From an uncultured Bacteroidales bacterium (lineage in GTDB: Bacteria; Bacteroidota; Bacteroidia; Bacteroidales; Bacteroidaceae), in assembly GCA_902799685.1 (NCBI GenBank), contig CADCBO010000006.1, positions 51,306-115,305 of the forward strand: DNA of 64,000 nucleotides. The letters are read 5' to 3'. The translations under genes were made by a program, and so were the position numbers. Shown here one piece after another: positions 30,073 through 39,600 of the stretch. Position 1 is the stretch's first letter; every line of letters starts with the position of its first letter. The notes under the pieces are model-generated. The model ran no database searches. It was not told the DNA's origin and was given only the letters and a program-made list of their open reading frames with translations.

Positions 30073-32646
30073 ATGGACAACAAAAAACAGACCTACACTT
30101 TCGATGAGGCGTTCAAGGCCTCAGTGGACTATTTCGGAGGTGACGAACTTGCAGCCAAAGTCTGGGTGAACAAGTACGCGGTAAAGGACTCCTTCGGAAA
30201 TATTTATGAGAAGACTCCCGATGACATGCATTGGCGTATCGCAAATGAAATTGCCCGCATTGAGAAAAAGTACAAGAACCCCATGACGGCAGCTGGGCTT
30301 CATGACCTGCTCAAAGGATTCAAGTATATAGTTCCGCAGGGAAGTCCCATGACAGGTATCGGCAACAACTATCAGATTGCTTCACTTTCCAACTGCTTCG
30401 TTATAGGCACAGAGGGAGCAGCCGACTCATACGGAGCTATAATGAAGATCGATGAGGAGCAGGTTCAACTTATGAAACGCCGTGGCGGTGTAGGCCATGA
30501 CCTTTCAGACATCCGCCCCAAGGGCTCTCCCGTCAAGAACTCCGCTTTGACTTCAACCGGACTTGTTCCTTTTATGGAGCGCTTCTCAAACTCCACACGT
30601 GAGGTAGCACAGGACGGACGACGCGGTGCCCTGATGCTGAGCGTATCTATCAAACACCCTGATTCGGAGTCATTCATTGACGCAAAGATGGAGAGCGGTA
30701 AGGTTACCGGCGCCAACGTATCGGTCAAGATTGACGATGAATTCATGAATGCAGCAATCGAGGGCCGCAAATACACCCAGTGCTACCCCATAGATTCCAA
30801 GAAACCCACATATATAAAAGAGATTGAGGCTGCAGAGCTTTGGAAAAAGATTGTGCACAACGCATGGAAATCGGCCGAGCCCGGCGTACTGTTCTGGGAC
30901 ACCATCCTGCGTGAGTCTGTTCCGGACTGCTATGCAGATTTAGGATTCCGCACAGTCAGCACCAACCCCTGCGGCGAGATTCCTCTCTGCCCGTATGACA
31001 GCTGCCGTCTGCTTGCCATCAACCTCTACTCATACGTAAAGAACCCGTTTACCCCCAAGGCTAAGTTTGACTTTGACCTCTTCAAGAAGCATGTTGCCAT
31101 AGCACAGCGCATAATGGATGATATCATAGATCTTGAAATAGAGAAGATTGACATGATTCAGGCCAAGATAGCAAGTGACCCCGAGGATGATGAGACCAAG
31201 CATACCGAGAAACGCCTGTGGGAGAAAATCATGCGCAAGAGTACCATGGGACGCCGCACCGGTGTGGGCATCACAGCCGAGGGTGACATGCTGGCTGCAC
31301 TGGGACTCAGATATGGAACAGATGAGGCAACTGATTTTGCCGAGAAGGTTCAGCGCACTCTGGCCCTTGCCGCATACCGTTCATCTGTAGAGATGGCCAA
31401 GGAACGTGGAGCATTTGAGATATTTGATTGGAAACGCGAGCAGAAGAATCCCTTCATACTGCGCATAAAGGAGGCTGATCCCGAACTTTACGCTGACATG
31501 AAGAAATACGGACGCCGCAACATTGCCTGCCTCACTATAGCTCCTACCGGCACAGTGAGCCTTATGACTCAGACCACATCCGGTCTTGAGCCTGTATTCA
31601 TGCCTGTCTATAAGCGTCGCCGCAAGGTTAACCGTGATGATGAGAATGCCAACATAACATTCACCGATGAGAACGGCGATGCATTCGAGGAGTTCATAGT
31701 ATTCCACCACAAGTTTGTGGAGTGGATGATTGTAAACGGTATTGACCCGGCGCAGAAATTTACCCCTGAACAGGTTGATGAACTGGTGGCCCGTTCACCT
31801 TACTACAAGGCAACAGCCCAGGATGTTGACTGGGTGAACAAGGTCAAGATGCAGGGTGCCATGCAGAAGTGGGTTGACCACTCTATCAGCGTAACGATCA
31901 ACCTGCCCAATGACGTATCGGAGGACCTTGTCAACCAGCTTTACGTTGAGGCATGGAAGAGCGGTTGCAAAGGCTGCACCGTATATCGTGACGGCTCACG
32001 TGACGGCGTCCTGGTTGATGCCAAGAGCGAAAAGAAACCGGAAAAGAAAGATGGCAAGGAACCCACTCTGGCACCGTGTGACTGCCAGCCGCGTGAGGTT
32101 GTTGAGGTCCGCCCGCGCATACTTGAAGCCGATGTTGTCCGTTTCCAGAACAACAAGGAGAAATGGGTAGCATTCGTGGGTATCCTGGATGGTCGTCCTT
32201 ACGAGATTTTCACCGGTTTGCAGGATGACGAGGAAGGTATCGTACTGCCCAAGACCGTAGAGAAAGGCTGGATTATCAAGAATATTGATGAAAACGGCAA
32301 GAAACGCTATGATTTCCAGTTCACCAACAAGCGCGGCTATAAAGTTACCATAGAGGGCCTGTCCGAGAAGTTTGACAAGGAATACTGGAACTATGCCAAA
32401 CTCATATCCAGCGTACTCCGCTATCAGATGCCTATTGACCTGTGTATCAAACTTATAGGTTCGCTGGATCTGGGTTCTGAAAACATCAACAACTGGAAGA
32501 ACGGCGTGGAGCGTGCACTCAAAAAATACGTGCAGGACGGCACTGCCGTCAAGGGCGAAAAGTGCTCTGTCTGCGGAAGCGAATCACTGGTTTATCAGGA
32601 GGGTTGTCTCATCTGCAAGAACTGCGGTTCATCACGTTGCGGATAA
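30073..32646 (+). CDS. nrdJ: adenosylcobalamin-dependent ribonucleotide reductase (class II)
   Basis: Reduces ribonucleotides to deoxyribonucleotides using a B12-derived radical, independent of oxygen. The 857-residue protein has the active-site pattern of class II enzymes: Cys108 (SLSNCFVIG), thiyl-radical Cys300 with Asn298 and Glu302 (STNPCGEIPL), and the partner Cys311 (YDSCRLLAIN). The MGRRTGVGITAEGDML and IAPTGTVSLM barrel segments are present. Past about residue 640 there is a TSCPD-like extension. A cysteine cluster at the very end (Cys831, 834, 845, 848, 851, 856) probably acts as a zinc site or as the thiol relay that re-reduces the active site. folB follows after 18 bases. Class II use fits an anaerobe. 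Confidence 0.95.
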   Translation: MDNKKQTYTFDEAFKASVDYFGGDELAAKVWVNKYAVKDSFGNIYEKTPDDMHWRIANEIARIEKKYKNPMTAAGLHDLLKGFKYIVPQGSPMTGIGNNYQIASLSNCFVIGTEGAADSYGAIMKIDEEQVQLMKRRGGVGHDLSDIRPKGSPVKNSALTSTGLVPFMERFSNSTREVAQDGRRGALMLSVSIKHPDSESFIDAKMESGKVTGANVSVKIDDEFMNAAIEGRKYTQCYPIDSKKPTYIKEIEAAELWKKIVHNAWKSAEPGVLFWDTILRESVPDCYADLGFRTVSTNPCGEIPLCPYDSCRLLAINLYSYVKNPFTPKAKFDFDLFKKHVAIAQRIMDDIIDLEIEKIDMIQAKIASDPEDDETKHTEKRLWEKIMRKSTMGRRTGVGITAEGDMLAALGLRYGTDEATDFAEKVQRTLALAAYRSSVEMAKERGAFEIFDWKREQKNPFILRIKEADPELYADMKKYGRRNIACLTIAPTGTVSLMTQTTSGLEPVFMPVYKRRRKVNRDDENANITFTDENGDAFEEFIVFHHKFVEWMIVNGIDPAQKFTPEQVDELVARSPYYKATAQDVDWVNKVKMQGAMQKWVDHSISVTINLPNDVSEDLVNQLYVEAWKSGCKGCTVYRDGSRDGVLVDAKSEKKPEKKDGKEPTLAPCDCQPREVVEVRPRILEADVVRFQNNKEKWVAFVGILDGRPYEIFTGLQDDEEGIVLPKTVEKGWIIKNIDENGKKRYDFQFTNKRGYKVTIEGLSEKFDKEYWNYAKLISSVLRYQMPIDLCIKLIGSLDLGSENINNWKNGVERALKKYVQDGTAVKGEKCSVCGSESLVYQEGCLICKNCGSSRCG

Positions 32647-32664
32647 TCAATACAGAAAATAGAT

Positions 32665-33033
32665 ATGGTTATTAGGGAACAATCCATATCACTCAACGGC
32701 TTGCGGTTCTATGCCTACCATGGGGTAGAGCCACAGGAATCCGTTGTTGGAGCATGGTATTCAGTATCAATACAAATGGAGACAGACATCACTGTAGCAA
32801 TAGATTCCGACACTATCTCCGATACAATAAACTATGCCAAGGTTGCCTCTATCGTAAAACAGCAGATGCAAATCCGCTCCAAGCTTCTTGAACACGTTGC
32901 CGGACGCATTGCCAATGCTCTACTGGATACATACAATAGTCTTCAGCTGATAACGGTAGGCGTAAGCAAGGAGAATCCGCCAATAGGCATCCCGTGTTCA
33001 TCTGCAACAGTAAAAATAACCGCAGTCCGATAG
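32665..33033 (+). CDS. folB: dihydroneopterin aldolase
   Basis: Converts 7,8-dihydroneopterin to 6-hydroxymethyl-dihydropterin and glycolaldehyde in folate synthesis. The 122-residue length is standard. Motifs visible are LNGLRFYAYHGVEPQE (10-25), the ISDTINYAKVASIV stretch with the substrate-binding Tyr, and KLLEHVAGRIANALL with the conserved Glu-His. The C-terminal Lys comes before ENPPIGIP. It follows nrdJ by 18 bases in the same direction, so it shares a transcript; both feed nucleotide metabolism, since folate is needed for thymidylate and purines. A hairpin covers its stop codon and may end the transcript before the convergent GPH symporter gene. Confidence 0.95.
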   Translation: MVIREQSISLNGLRFYAYHGVEPQESVVGAWYSVSIQMETDITVAIDSDTISDTINYAKVASIVKQQMQIRSKLLEHVAGRIANALLDTYNSLQLITVGVSKENPPIGIPCSSATVKITAVR

Positions 33034-33044
33034 AATTGCGGTTA
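33017..33044 (+). terminator. possible terminator of nrdJ-folB
   Basis: TAACCGCA (33017-33024) and TGCGGTTA (33037-33044) form a perfect 8-bp stem with a 12-base loop straddling the folB stop codon, followed by CTTCTTATTTCT. The T-tract is broken, so efficiency is uncertain. It sits between two convergent genes. Confidence 0.5.
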
Positions 33045-33079
33045 CTTCTTATTTCTACCGGCAAGAAGGCACGATGGAA

Positions 33080-34435
33080 TTATTTCCTTATAGGGAACTT
33101 ATAAGCCAGCCATCCCATAATCAGGGCTATCGCTGCGGGAATAAGTGAAAACAGGGACCATACCATGGTACGTACCGATTCAGTTACCGAAGCCGGATCT
33201 ATTGACATGTTGCCGAACTCATCAGGTATCATACGTGCACCGGACAAGCCAAGCAGCAGTGCAATCAGTGAACCGGATATGGCACCGCCCAGTTTCTGAG
33301 CCATAGTTCCCGATGAGAAAATAAGTCCTGTAGATGAGGTTCCGAATTTCTCTGTCGCAAAATCAGCTACATCGGCATACATTGACCACAACAGCGGGGA
33401 GTAGAGTCCCACACCTACCGATGTCAGAATAACTACAGCCACCATCAGCCAGATATACCTGGGATTCATCGGGATAAAGAAGAAGAGCACTGAGAACACC
33501 AGGCAAATTACCGAAGCCCAAAGGAATGCCTTGCGTTTGGAGCCCACCCACTTGGCAAACTTGGGGGATACGCCTCCGAATATCATGCAGGTCACCTCTC
33601 CGAAAGCCATCAGCACAGTATAGTTTATGATGAGCGAGCCTACGGTCACATCACCACCCAGACAGTATGAGATAAGATAACCGGCCACTGCATAACGGAA
33701 TCCGTTGAAGAAATTTGTGCAAAGTCCTATAAGAGTAAGGTATATCCAGGGTTTGTTCTTGAATAGGTCAACAAACTGACTCAGAGAGTATTTCTCGGCT
33801 CGGACTGGCTTAAGACGCTCCTTTGTCATCAGACCGCAGGCCAATGTCATGGCTGCGGCAATGATGCCGAACACAGCACCCAGCACGGCATACTGGTGAG
33901 CATCGGTTCCACCCACCATTTTCTGAAGGTAAGGAAATGAAAGCAATGTAATGAAGCCCATTGCGTATGCACCTACCATTCGGTATGAAGAGAACTGGTT
34001 CTTCTCGTTGTCATCATCGGTCATTACGCCTAGCAGTGAACCGTATGGCACATTTACGGCAGTATAGACAGCCATCATGAGCAGATAGAGCACGTATGCA
34101 TAGACCCGTTTTCCCGCAGGCCCCAGGTCTGGAGTAAAGAGAAGCAGGGCAAATATCAGGCCAAAAGGTATGGCACCGAATATGAGCCAAGGCCTGTAGG
34201 TGCCCCAGCGTGACTGAGTCCTGTCTGCCAGACTGCCCATTATAGGATCTGTGACCACATCGAACAGTCGGGCAATAAGCATAAGAGCTGCGGCATCGGC
34301 AAACGTCAGTCCGAACACATTTGTAAAGAACAGCGGGAAGGCAATGGACATAATCTTCCATGTAATACCTCCGGCTGCAGCATCGCCCAGTGCATAGGCA
34401 ATCTTTTCCCTGATTGTAGGTTTCTGGTAACTCAT
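33080..34435 (-). CDS. GPH-family sugar:cation symporter (MFS)
   Basis: The 451-residue inner-membrane transporter of the glycoside-pentoside-hexuronide:cation symporter family is related to MelB and XylP. It has about twelve hydrophobic segments. The family signature is near the N-terminus: ARLFDVVTDPIMGSLADR (55-72), followed by TQSRWGTYRPW with conserved Arg/Trp residues. The N-terminal REKIAYALGDAAAGG is also typical. It is the last gene of a leftward group: murF/alr, ExuT-like transporter, aldo/keto reductase, this gene. Gaps are 21-25 bases. The presence of a hexuronate-type transporter and a reductase upstream suggests uptake of a sugar or uronide, but the substrate cannot be read from sequence. 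Confidence 0.9.
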   Translation of the reverse strand: MSYQKPTIREKIAYALGDAAAGGITWKIMSIAFPLFFTNVFGLTFADAAALMLIARLFDVVTDPIMGSLADRTQSRWGTYRPWLIFGAIPFGLIFALLLFTPDLGPAGKRVYAYVLYLLMMAVYTAVNVPYGSLLGVMTDDDNEKNQFSSYRMVGAYAMGFITLLSFPYLQKMVGGTDAHQYAVLGAVFGIIAAAMTLACGLMTKERLKPVRAEKYSLSQFVDLFKNKPWIYLTLIGLCTNFFNGFRYAVAGYLISYCLGGDVTVGSLIINYTVLMAFGEVTCMIFGGVSPKFAKWVGSKRKAFLWASVICLVFSVLFFFIPMNPRYIWLMVAVVILTSVGVGLYSPLLWSMYADVADFATEKFGTSSTGLIFSSGTMAQKLGGAISGSLIALLLGLSGARMIPDEFGNMSIDPASVTESVRTMVWSLFSLIPAAIALIMGWLAYKFPIRK

Positions 34436-34457
34436 TTTGGTCAGTAACTGTTATTGA

Positions 34458-35456
34458 TTATAGAATGATTGAATCTATTTCTTTTAGTTCGTCAGCGGTA
34501 AACTCCGTGTTACGGACTGCCCTGATATTGGTGAGCAGTTGCACAGGAGAACTGGCGCCAATCAGCACGGAGGTTACAAGTCCGTCCTTGAGCAGCCATG
34601 AGAGTGCCATTTCCGACAGGCTCTGGTTTCGGGTGGCGGCTATCGCGTTGAGACGGTTCAGCCTGTCAAGCAGCTGTGGTGTCATAACGTCACGTTTAAG
34701 GAAACGGTTGCGCGCCATACGTGAATCCTCCGGGATACCTTTCAGATAGCGGTCTGTCAGAAGTCCCTGGGCCAGCGGAGAGAATGCGGTAAACCCCACT
34801 CCGTTATCCCGGCAGGCGCTTAGTATGCCGTTCTCCATCCTGCGGTCCATCATATTGTAACGGCCCTGATATATAAGACACGGGACATCATGTTCCTTAA
34901 GGTAGCCGAAACAGAAGTCAATGGTCTCCAAGGGATAGTTTGAAATACCCACATAAAGAGCCTTACCCTGATGCACTATATCTACAAGAGCCTGCATGGT
35001 CTCCTCAAGCGGAGTCTCGGGATCATAACGGTGTGAGTAGAACAGGTCCACATAATCCAGACGCATCCGCCATAGACTTTGGTCCAGACTGCTCATCAGA
35101 TATTTGCGCGAGCCCCAGTCACCGTATGGTCCAGGCCACATGTCATAACCGGCTTTTGTAGTGATGAACAGCTCATCGCGGTACGGACGGAATGAAAGGT
35201 CCATCATACGGCCCAGATTCTCCTCGGCCGTTCCGTATTCAGGACCATAGTTGTTGGCAAGGTCAAAGCAGGTAATTCCGTTGTCAAAAGCACAACAGGC
35301 GGTAGCGTGAGCCTTGTTAAAGTCATCCACACTCCCAAAGTTGTGCCAGAAACCTAGCGACACAGCGGGGAGTCTGACCCCGCTCTGTCCGCATCGGATA
35401 TAAGGCATACGCCCGTCATATCGGGCATCAGAAGCTTTATAAGTAAGGTTATCCAT
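34458..35456 (-). CDS. aldo/keto reductase (YghZ/L-glyceraldehyde-3-phosphate reductase-like)
   Basis: The 332-residue NADPH-dependent TIM-barrel oxidoreductase has the expected catalytic tetrad: Asp65 and Tyr70 (ITCFDLANNYG), Lys101 (FITTKAGYDMWPGPYG) and His142 (DLFYSHRYD). The sequence around residue 101-112 (KAGYDMWPGPYG) and the FSPLAQGLLTDRYL segment are characteristic of the AKR14/YghZ group. That group reduces L-glyceraldehyde 3-phosphate or related aldehydes. The gene lies 25 bases after the ExuT-like transporter gene and 22 before the GPH symporter gene, so it is probably co-expressed for catabolism of an imported sugar acid or for aldehyde detoxification. The true substrate is unknown. 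Confidence 0.9.
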   Translation of the reverse strand: MDNLTYKASDARYDGRMPYIRCGQSGVRLPAVSLGFWHNFGSVDDFNKAHATACCAFDNGITCFDLANNYGPEYGTAEENLGRMMDLSFRPYRDELFITTKAGYDMWPGPYGDWGSRKYLMSSLDQSLWRMRLDYVDLFYSHRYDPETPLEETMQALVDIVHQGKALYVGISNYPLETIDFCFGYLKEHDVPCLIYQGRYNMMDRRMENGILSACRDNGVGFTAFSPLAQGLLTDRYLKGIPEDSRMARNRFLKRDVMTPQLLDRLNRLNAIAATRNQSLSEMALSWLLKDGLVTSVLIGASSPVQLLTNIRAVRNTEFTADELKEIDSIIL

Positions 35457-35481
35457 CAGGCTTGATTCTGTTGGTACCGGT

Positions 35482-36942
35482 TCAGTCCACCACTATAGGC
35501 TTGTATTTGGGAACAAGCAGCTTCATTACAGTCCAGCCTATCAGATATGCCACTGCGCAGATGCAGAACACAATCATATATCCGGCCTCCTTACCCTCAA
35601 AGCCCAGGAACGAAAAGGCCGATCCCATAGCGGCGCTCTTGGTAAAGAGCATACCGGCGCCCTTGTTGATCATATATGAAGCAAGACCTCCCATGGTAGT
35701 TCCCACACCGGTGATGGTGCCGATAGTCGATTTGGGGAACATATCACCGATGGTAGAATACAGGTTAGCCGACCATGCCTGATGTCCGGCTCCTGCCAGA
35801 CCTATGATGATGGCAGGGAACCACGCGCTGTACTTGCCAAGAGGCTGGGCAAACAGAGCCAGCAGCGGGAAGAAAGCAAATATGAGCATAGCCTTCATGC
35901 GGCCGGGATAAGGATCCATTCCTTTCTTCTCAACAAAGAACTTAGGCAGATAGCCGCCACCTATGCTTACCACAGTCACTATCAGATAAAGTACAAAAAT
36001 CAGCAACATGGCCTCTTTTGAGTCTGAACGATATCCATACTGATCACTGAAGTAAGCAGGTGCCCAGAACAGGAAGAACCACCATACACCATCGGTAAAG
36101 AACTTGCCGCATATGAAAGCCCATGTCTGACGGAATGTGAAACACTTGAAGAACGGGATTGACTTCTGCTCCTTCTGGGGCTCGGCAGCCTTGGCAGCAG
36201 CCAGCTCGGCTGCATCATCCTGATGGATATACTCAAGCTCAGCCTGATTCACGAATCTGGACTGCTCCGGCTTACGGTAAAGTCCGAACCAGAAAAACAT
36301 CCATACAAAGCCCAGAGCACCTATTATGATGAACGCCATCTCCCAGCCCCACCTGGCGGCAAGAGGAGGTATGCAGGCAGGTGCGGCAAGAGCGCCCACC
36401 GATGCTCCGGCATTGAATATCGATGTAGCAAACGCACGGTCCTTCTTGGGGAAATACTCTGCAGTCACCTTGATTGCAGCAGGGAAGTTTCCGGATTCAC
36501 CCAAAGCCAGCACTGCACGGCAGAACATGAACATATACACCGATACCGTAGATATCATCAAACCCAACTGGGCTGAACTCCTTACAGCCTCCATAGACTC
36601 TGCACCGACCCACTTCATTGCAGCCCATCCGCAGACAGCGTGCATACAGGCACCCACAGACCAGATGAATATGGCCCACAGATAGCCCTTGCGCGTACCT
36701 AGTCTGTCAATGAACTTTCCGCTGAACAGGCATGCAACAGCATAGAAGAGTGAAAAAAAGCCGGTAATTGAACCATACTGGCTGTCTGTCCATTGGAAGT
36801 CTACTGAAATAAAATCCTTCCAGGTAAGTGAAAGCACCTGACGGTCCAGATAATTGACTGTTGTGGCCACAAAAAGGAGGGCGCACATTACCCAGCGGAA
36901 ATTTGTCATCCGCTGAGCGGTTACATTTGTCTTGTTACTCAT
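35482..36942 (-). CDS. ExuT/ACS-family hexuronate transporter (MFS)
   Basis: The 486-residue major-facilitator protein resembles the anion:cation symporter family that includes the galacturonate/glucuronate transporter ExuT. The first helix carries the family pattern RWVMCALLFVATTVNYLDRQ (16-35) with NYLDRQ. The loop 2-3 motif is SGKFIDRLGTRKGY (74-87), and GESGNFPAAIKVTAEYFPKKDR (loop 4-5, about 158-179) is strongly ACS-like. About twelve membrane segments are visible, with a charged central loop (AAELAAAKAAEPQKEQK). It follows murF/alr by 21 bases and precedes the aldo/keto reductase. Uronate uptake is likely; no uronate isomerase is in the window. Confidence 0.9.
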   Translation of the reverse strand: MSNKTNVTAQRMTNFRWVMCALLFVATTVNYLDRQVLSLTWKDFISVDFQWTDSQYGSITGFFSLFYAVACLFSGKFIDRLGTRKGYLWAIFIWSVGACMHAVCGWAAMKWVGAESMEAVRSSAQLGLMISTVSVYMFMFCRAVLALGESGNFPAAIKVTAEYFPKKDRAFATSIFNAGASVGALAAPACIPPLAARWGWEMAFIIIGALGFVWMFFWFGLYRKPEQSRFVNQAELEYIHQDDAAELAAAKAAEPQKEQKSIPFFKCFTFRQTWAFICGKFFTDGVWWFFLFWAPAYFSDQYGYRSDSKEAMLLIFVLYLIVTVVSIGGGYLPKFFVEKKGMDPYPGRMKAMLIFAFFPLLALFAQPLGKYSAWFPAIIIGLAGAGHQAWSANLYSTIGDMFPKSTIGTITGVGTTMGGLASYMINKGAGMLFTKSAAMGSAFSFLGFEGKEAGYMIVFCICAVAYLIGWTVMKLLVPKYKPIVVD

Positions 36943-36963
36943 TATTTAATCGGTTAGTTATTA

Positions 36964-39432
36964 TCATTCAGTATAATAAACACGCTTTACACGGATAGAA
37001 ACCGTAGAGATAATCTCATACGGGATGGTGCCCAGGATGTCCGACAGCACATGGACCGGCAGGTTGGGACCGAAAATCTCCACGCTGTCACCCTCCTGGC
37101 AGTCAATGTCCGTAACGTCAATCATGCATACATCCATACATATGTTACCCACATAATAAGCTTTCTGACCGTTCACCAGACAGTAAGCCTTGCCATTACC
37201 CAGATGGCGGTCCAGTCCGTCGGCATAACCTATAGGAATGGCCGCTATGCGTGAGTGCCTGGTTATCTTACCCTTACGGCTGTAGCCCACGGTCTCGCCG
37301 GGTTCCAAGTCACGGATCTGGAGTATGGTTGTCTTGAGTGTACAGACAGTCTCAAGAGGCTGATTGTCAAGCGGATTTATACCGTAAAGGCCCAGCCCCA
37401 GACGTACCATGTCATAATGGACATCGGGAAATCTCTCTATTCCTGCCGAGTTGCAGATGTGACGCAGTATATGATGCTTGAAAGCGGCCTGCAACTCATC
37501 GGCAGCCTGATTGAAACGCTCAATCTGGAGTTTGGTAAAGTCATCAAATTCACTGCTGTCACTGCCCACAAAATGGGAGAACACCGAGCAGGGAATGACG
37601 GCGGTCTGCTTTTGCAGACGGTGTACCAGTTCAGGCATATCGTCAGGGGCGAATCCCAGACGATGCATGCCAGTGTCTATCTTTATGTGTATGGGGAAAT
37701 TAGTCACTCCGTTATGCTCGGCAGCACGGATTATCATATCCAGCAGATGGAAGCTGTAAACCTCAGGTTCCAGCTTATGGTCAAACAGGGTATTGAACGA
37801 TGTGCGCTCCGGATTCATCACCATGATATTGGTGGTTATGCCAGCCTTTCGCAGTTCAGCGCCCTCATCGGCCACAGCCACGGCCAGATAATCCACCTGC
37901 CTGTCCTGGAGAGTCTTGGCCACCTCTATAGCCCCGGATCCGTAGGCCGATGCCTTGACCATGCACACAATTCCCGTATCAGGCTTAAGCATTCCGCGAT
38001 AACGGTTCAGATTATCGGCAATAGCCTGAAGATTGACCTCCAGTATCGTCTCATGCACTTTCAGTTCCAACCTTTCGGCTATCCTGTCAAACTCAAACAT
38101 CCTGGCACCTTTGATAAGGATAAGCTCGTTATGGAAACTCTTCATCAGATCCGATTTCAGGAAATCATCGGTAGTGTTGAAGAAATGCTTCTCCTGAATG
38201 TCAAACCGCTTTTCCTCGGATGAAATATCCTCGCCTATACCTATCAGCTTGGTTATGCCACGGCTCTCAGCCAACTGTGCCACCCTCCTGTAGAGTTCAT
38301 GGACAGACCAGCCCGACTGGAGTATGTCCGAGAGAATGAGCGTGCGCCCGCGCGACTTGTCATCCTGACGCCGCGCCATAAAGTCAAGAGCTATTCCCAA
38401 AGATGAGATATCGGAATTGTAACTGTCATTTATCACTATGCATCCCTGCTTGCCGTCCTTTACTTCCAGACGCATGGCAAGCGGCTCAAGTCCGGCCATA
38501 CGCTTGGTTATCTTTTTGGGCGGAACCATAAGGTAAATGCATACTGCAAGACAATGCAAGGCATCCTCTATCGAGGCATCATCAATGAACGGGATTGTAA
38601 ACCTGTTCTCCAGACCTATATAACGGTATGTTATTTCAGTGGAACTCTCGCCTTTGACAACCGACGATATGAAGAGAGGCTTGTCCTGATCCTTACGGGA
38701 CCATGCAATCTCACGGGCTGTAATAATTGATTTATCTACACAACTCTGGATCAGATCATTATCACAATTGTAAATCACCACATCACAGTCGCGGAACAGT
38801 TTCAGCTTCTCGACACATTTGTCCTGAAGAGACTGGAAGTTCTCCTGATGGGCAAGTCCTATGTTTGAAATCACGCCTATGGTAGGCTTGATGATCTTCC
38901 ACAACTGGCCCATCTCGTCTTTCTTTGATATGCCGGCCTCAAAAATACCTATCTCGGACTGTTTGTTCAACAGCCAAACCGACAACGGCACTCCTATCTG
39001 TGAGTTATAGCTCCTGGGAGAACGTGTCACGGCATAGTCCGGCTCAAGCAACTGATACAGCCACTCCTTTATCATTGTCTTGCCGTTGCTGCCGGTTATA
39101 CCCACCACCGGTATGTCAAATTTTTTACGGTGTGCAGCGGCTAGAGCCTGCAAGGCTGCAAGCGTATCCTTGACAAGCAGGAAATTTGATTCCTGATAAT
39201 CCCCCATATTATCAGGCAGATAACTGACCACAAAATTCCTTACACCTCTTTTGTACAGCTCACGAATATAGTTATGTCCGTCATTGCGTTTGGTCTTGAG
39301 GGCAAAGAACAGGGTTTCGGCAGGAAAGCACAATGAACGGCTGTCTGTAAGAAGCCATGATATGGATGCCGGGCAGAAACCGTGTCTCTCCGCTCCTGTC
39401 ACGGATGCTATATCATCAATCGTATATGTCAT
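36964..39432 (-). CDS. murF-alr: bifunctional MurF ligase / alanine racemase
   Basis: The 822-residue fusion is found in Bacteroidetes and couples D-alanine supply to its use. The N-terminal Mur ligase (about 1-460) adds D-Ala-D-Ala to UDP-MurNAc-tripeptide. It shows the ATP loop VGITGSNGKTMIKEW (110-124), NIGLAHQENF and the VINDSYNSD segment (333-341). The C-terminal alanine racemase (about 462-822) shows the PLP-lysine Lys493 in VCMVKASAYGSG, RLGLGLYGINP, and a C-terminal domain with GYSRKGK, IPIGYADGL and NICMDVCMIDVTD. Both halves look intact. The promoter has -33 TTG and -7 TATCTTTG spaced by 21 bases. It leads a transcript that continues, with short gaps, into sugar transport genes. Confidence 0.94.
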   Translation of the reverse strand: MTYTIDDIASVTGAERHGFCPASISWLLTDSRSLCFPAETLFFALKTKRNDGHNYIRELYKRGVRNFVVSYLPDNMGDYQESNFLLVKDTLAALQALAAAHRKKFDIPVVGITGSNGKTMIKEWLYQLLEPDYAVTRSPRSYNSQIGVPLSVWLLNKQSEIGIFEAGISKKDEMGQLWKIIKPTIGVISNIGLAHQENFQSLQDKCVEKLKLFRDCDVVIYNCDNDLIQSCVDKSIITAREIAWSRKDQDKPLFISSVVKGESSTEITYRYIGLENRFTIPFIDDASIEDALHCLAVCIYLMVPPKKITKRMAGLEPLAMRLEVKDGKQGCIVINDSYNSDISSLGIALDFMARRQDDKSRGRTLILSDILQSGWSVHELYRRVAQLAESRGITKLIGIGEDISSEEKRFDIQEKHFFNTTDDFLKSDLMKSFHNELILIKGARMFEFDRIAERLELKVHETILEVNLQAIADNLNRYRGMLKPDTGIVCMVKASAYGSGAIEVAKTLQDRQVDYLAVAVADEGAELRKAGITTNIMVMNPERTSFNTLFDHKLEPEVYSFHLLDMIIRAAEHNGVTNFPIHIKIDTGMHRLGFAPDDMPELVHRLQKQTAVIPCSVFSHFVGSDSSEFDDFTKLQIERFNQAADELQAAFKHHILRHICNSAGIERFPDVHYDMVRLGLGLYGINPLDNQPLETVCTLKTTILQIRDLEPGETVGYSRKGKITRHSRIAAIPIGYADGLDRHLGNGKAYCLVNGQKAYYVGNICMDVCMIDVTDIDCQEGDSVEIFGPNLPVHVLSDILGTIPYEIISTVSIRVKRVYYTE

Positions 39433-39456
39433 TTCACAAGATTCTTACTTGAATGT

Positions 39457-39488
39457 CAAAGATAGCCATAAATCCGATAAAGTGTCAA
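39457..39488 (-). promoter_or_regulatory. promoter of murF-alr (-7 and -33 elements)
   Basis: On the minus strand TTG (39486-39488) and TATCTTTG (39457-39464) are separated by 21 bases, matching the Bacteroides -33/-7 architecture. The predicted start of transcription leaves a leader of about 18 bases before the ATG at 39432. Confidence 0.7.
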
Positions 39489-39568
39489 TATATTCGGTCC
39501 AACCTTGTAAAGACAGTCAAAAAACAACCTTATTTAAAAAAAAGATAGATTATTCACCCGAAAAATGG

Positions 39569-39576
39569 TACATTTG
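39569..39576 (+). promoter_or_regulatory. putative -7 element for dxs-trkA-trkH
   Basis: TACATTTG on the plus strand matches TAnnTTTG exactly and overlaps an earlier in-frame ATG (39565). It argues that dxs starts at the ATG at 39601, leaving a leader of about 18 bases. No -33 TTG was found at the right spacing. Confidence 0.6.
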
Positions 39577-39600
39577 CCGTTTGAACAACCCAAACTGAGG

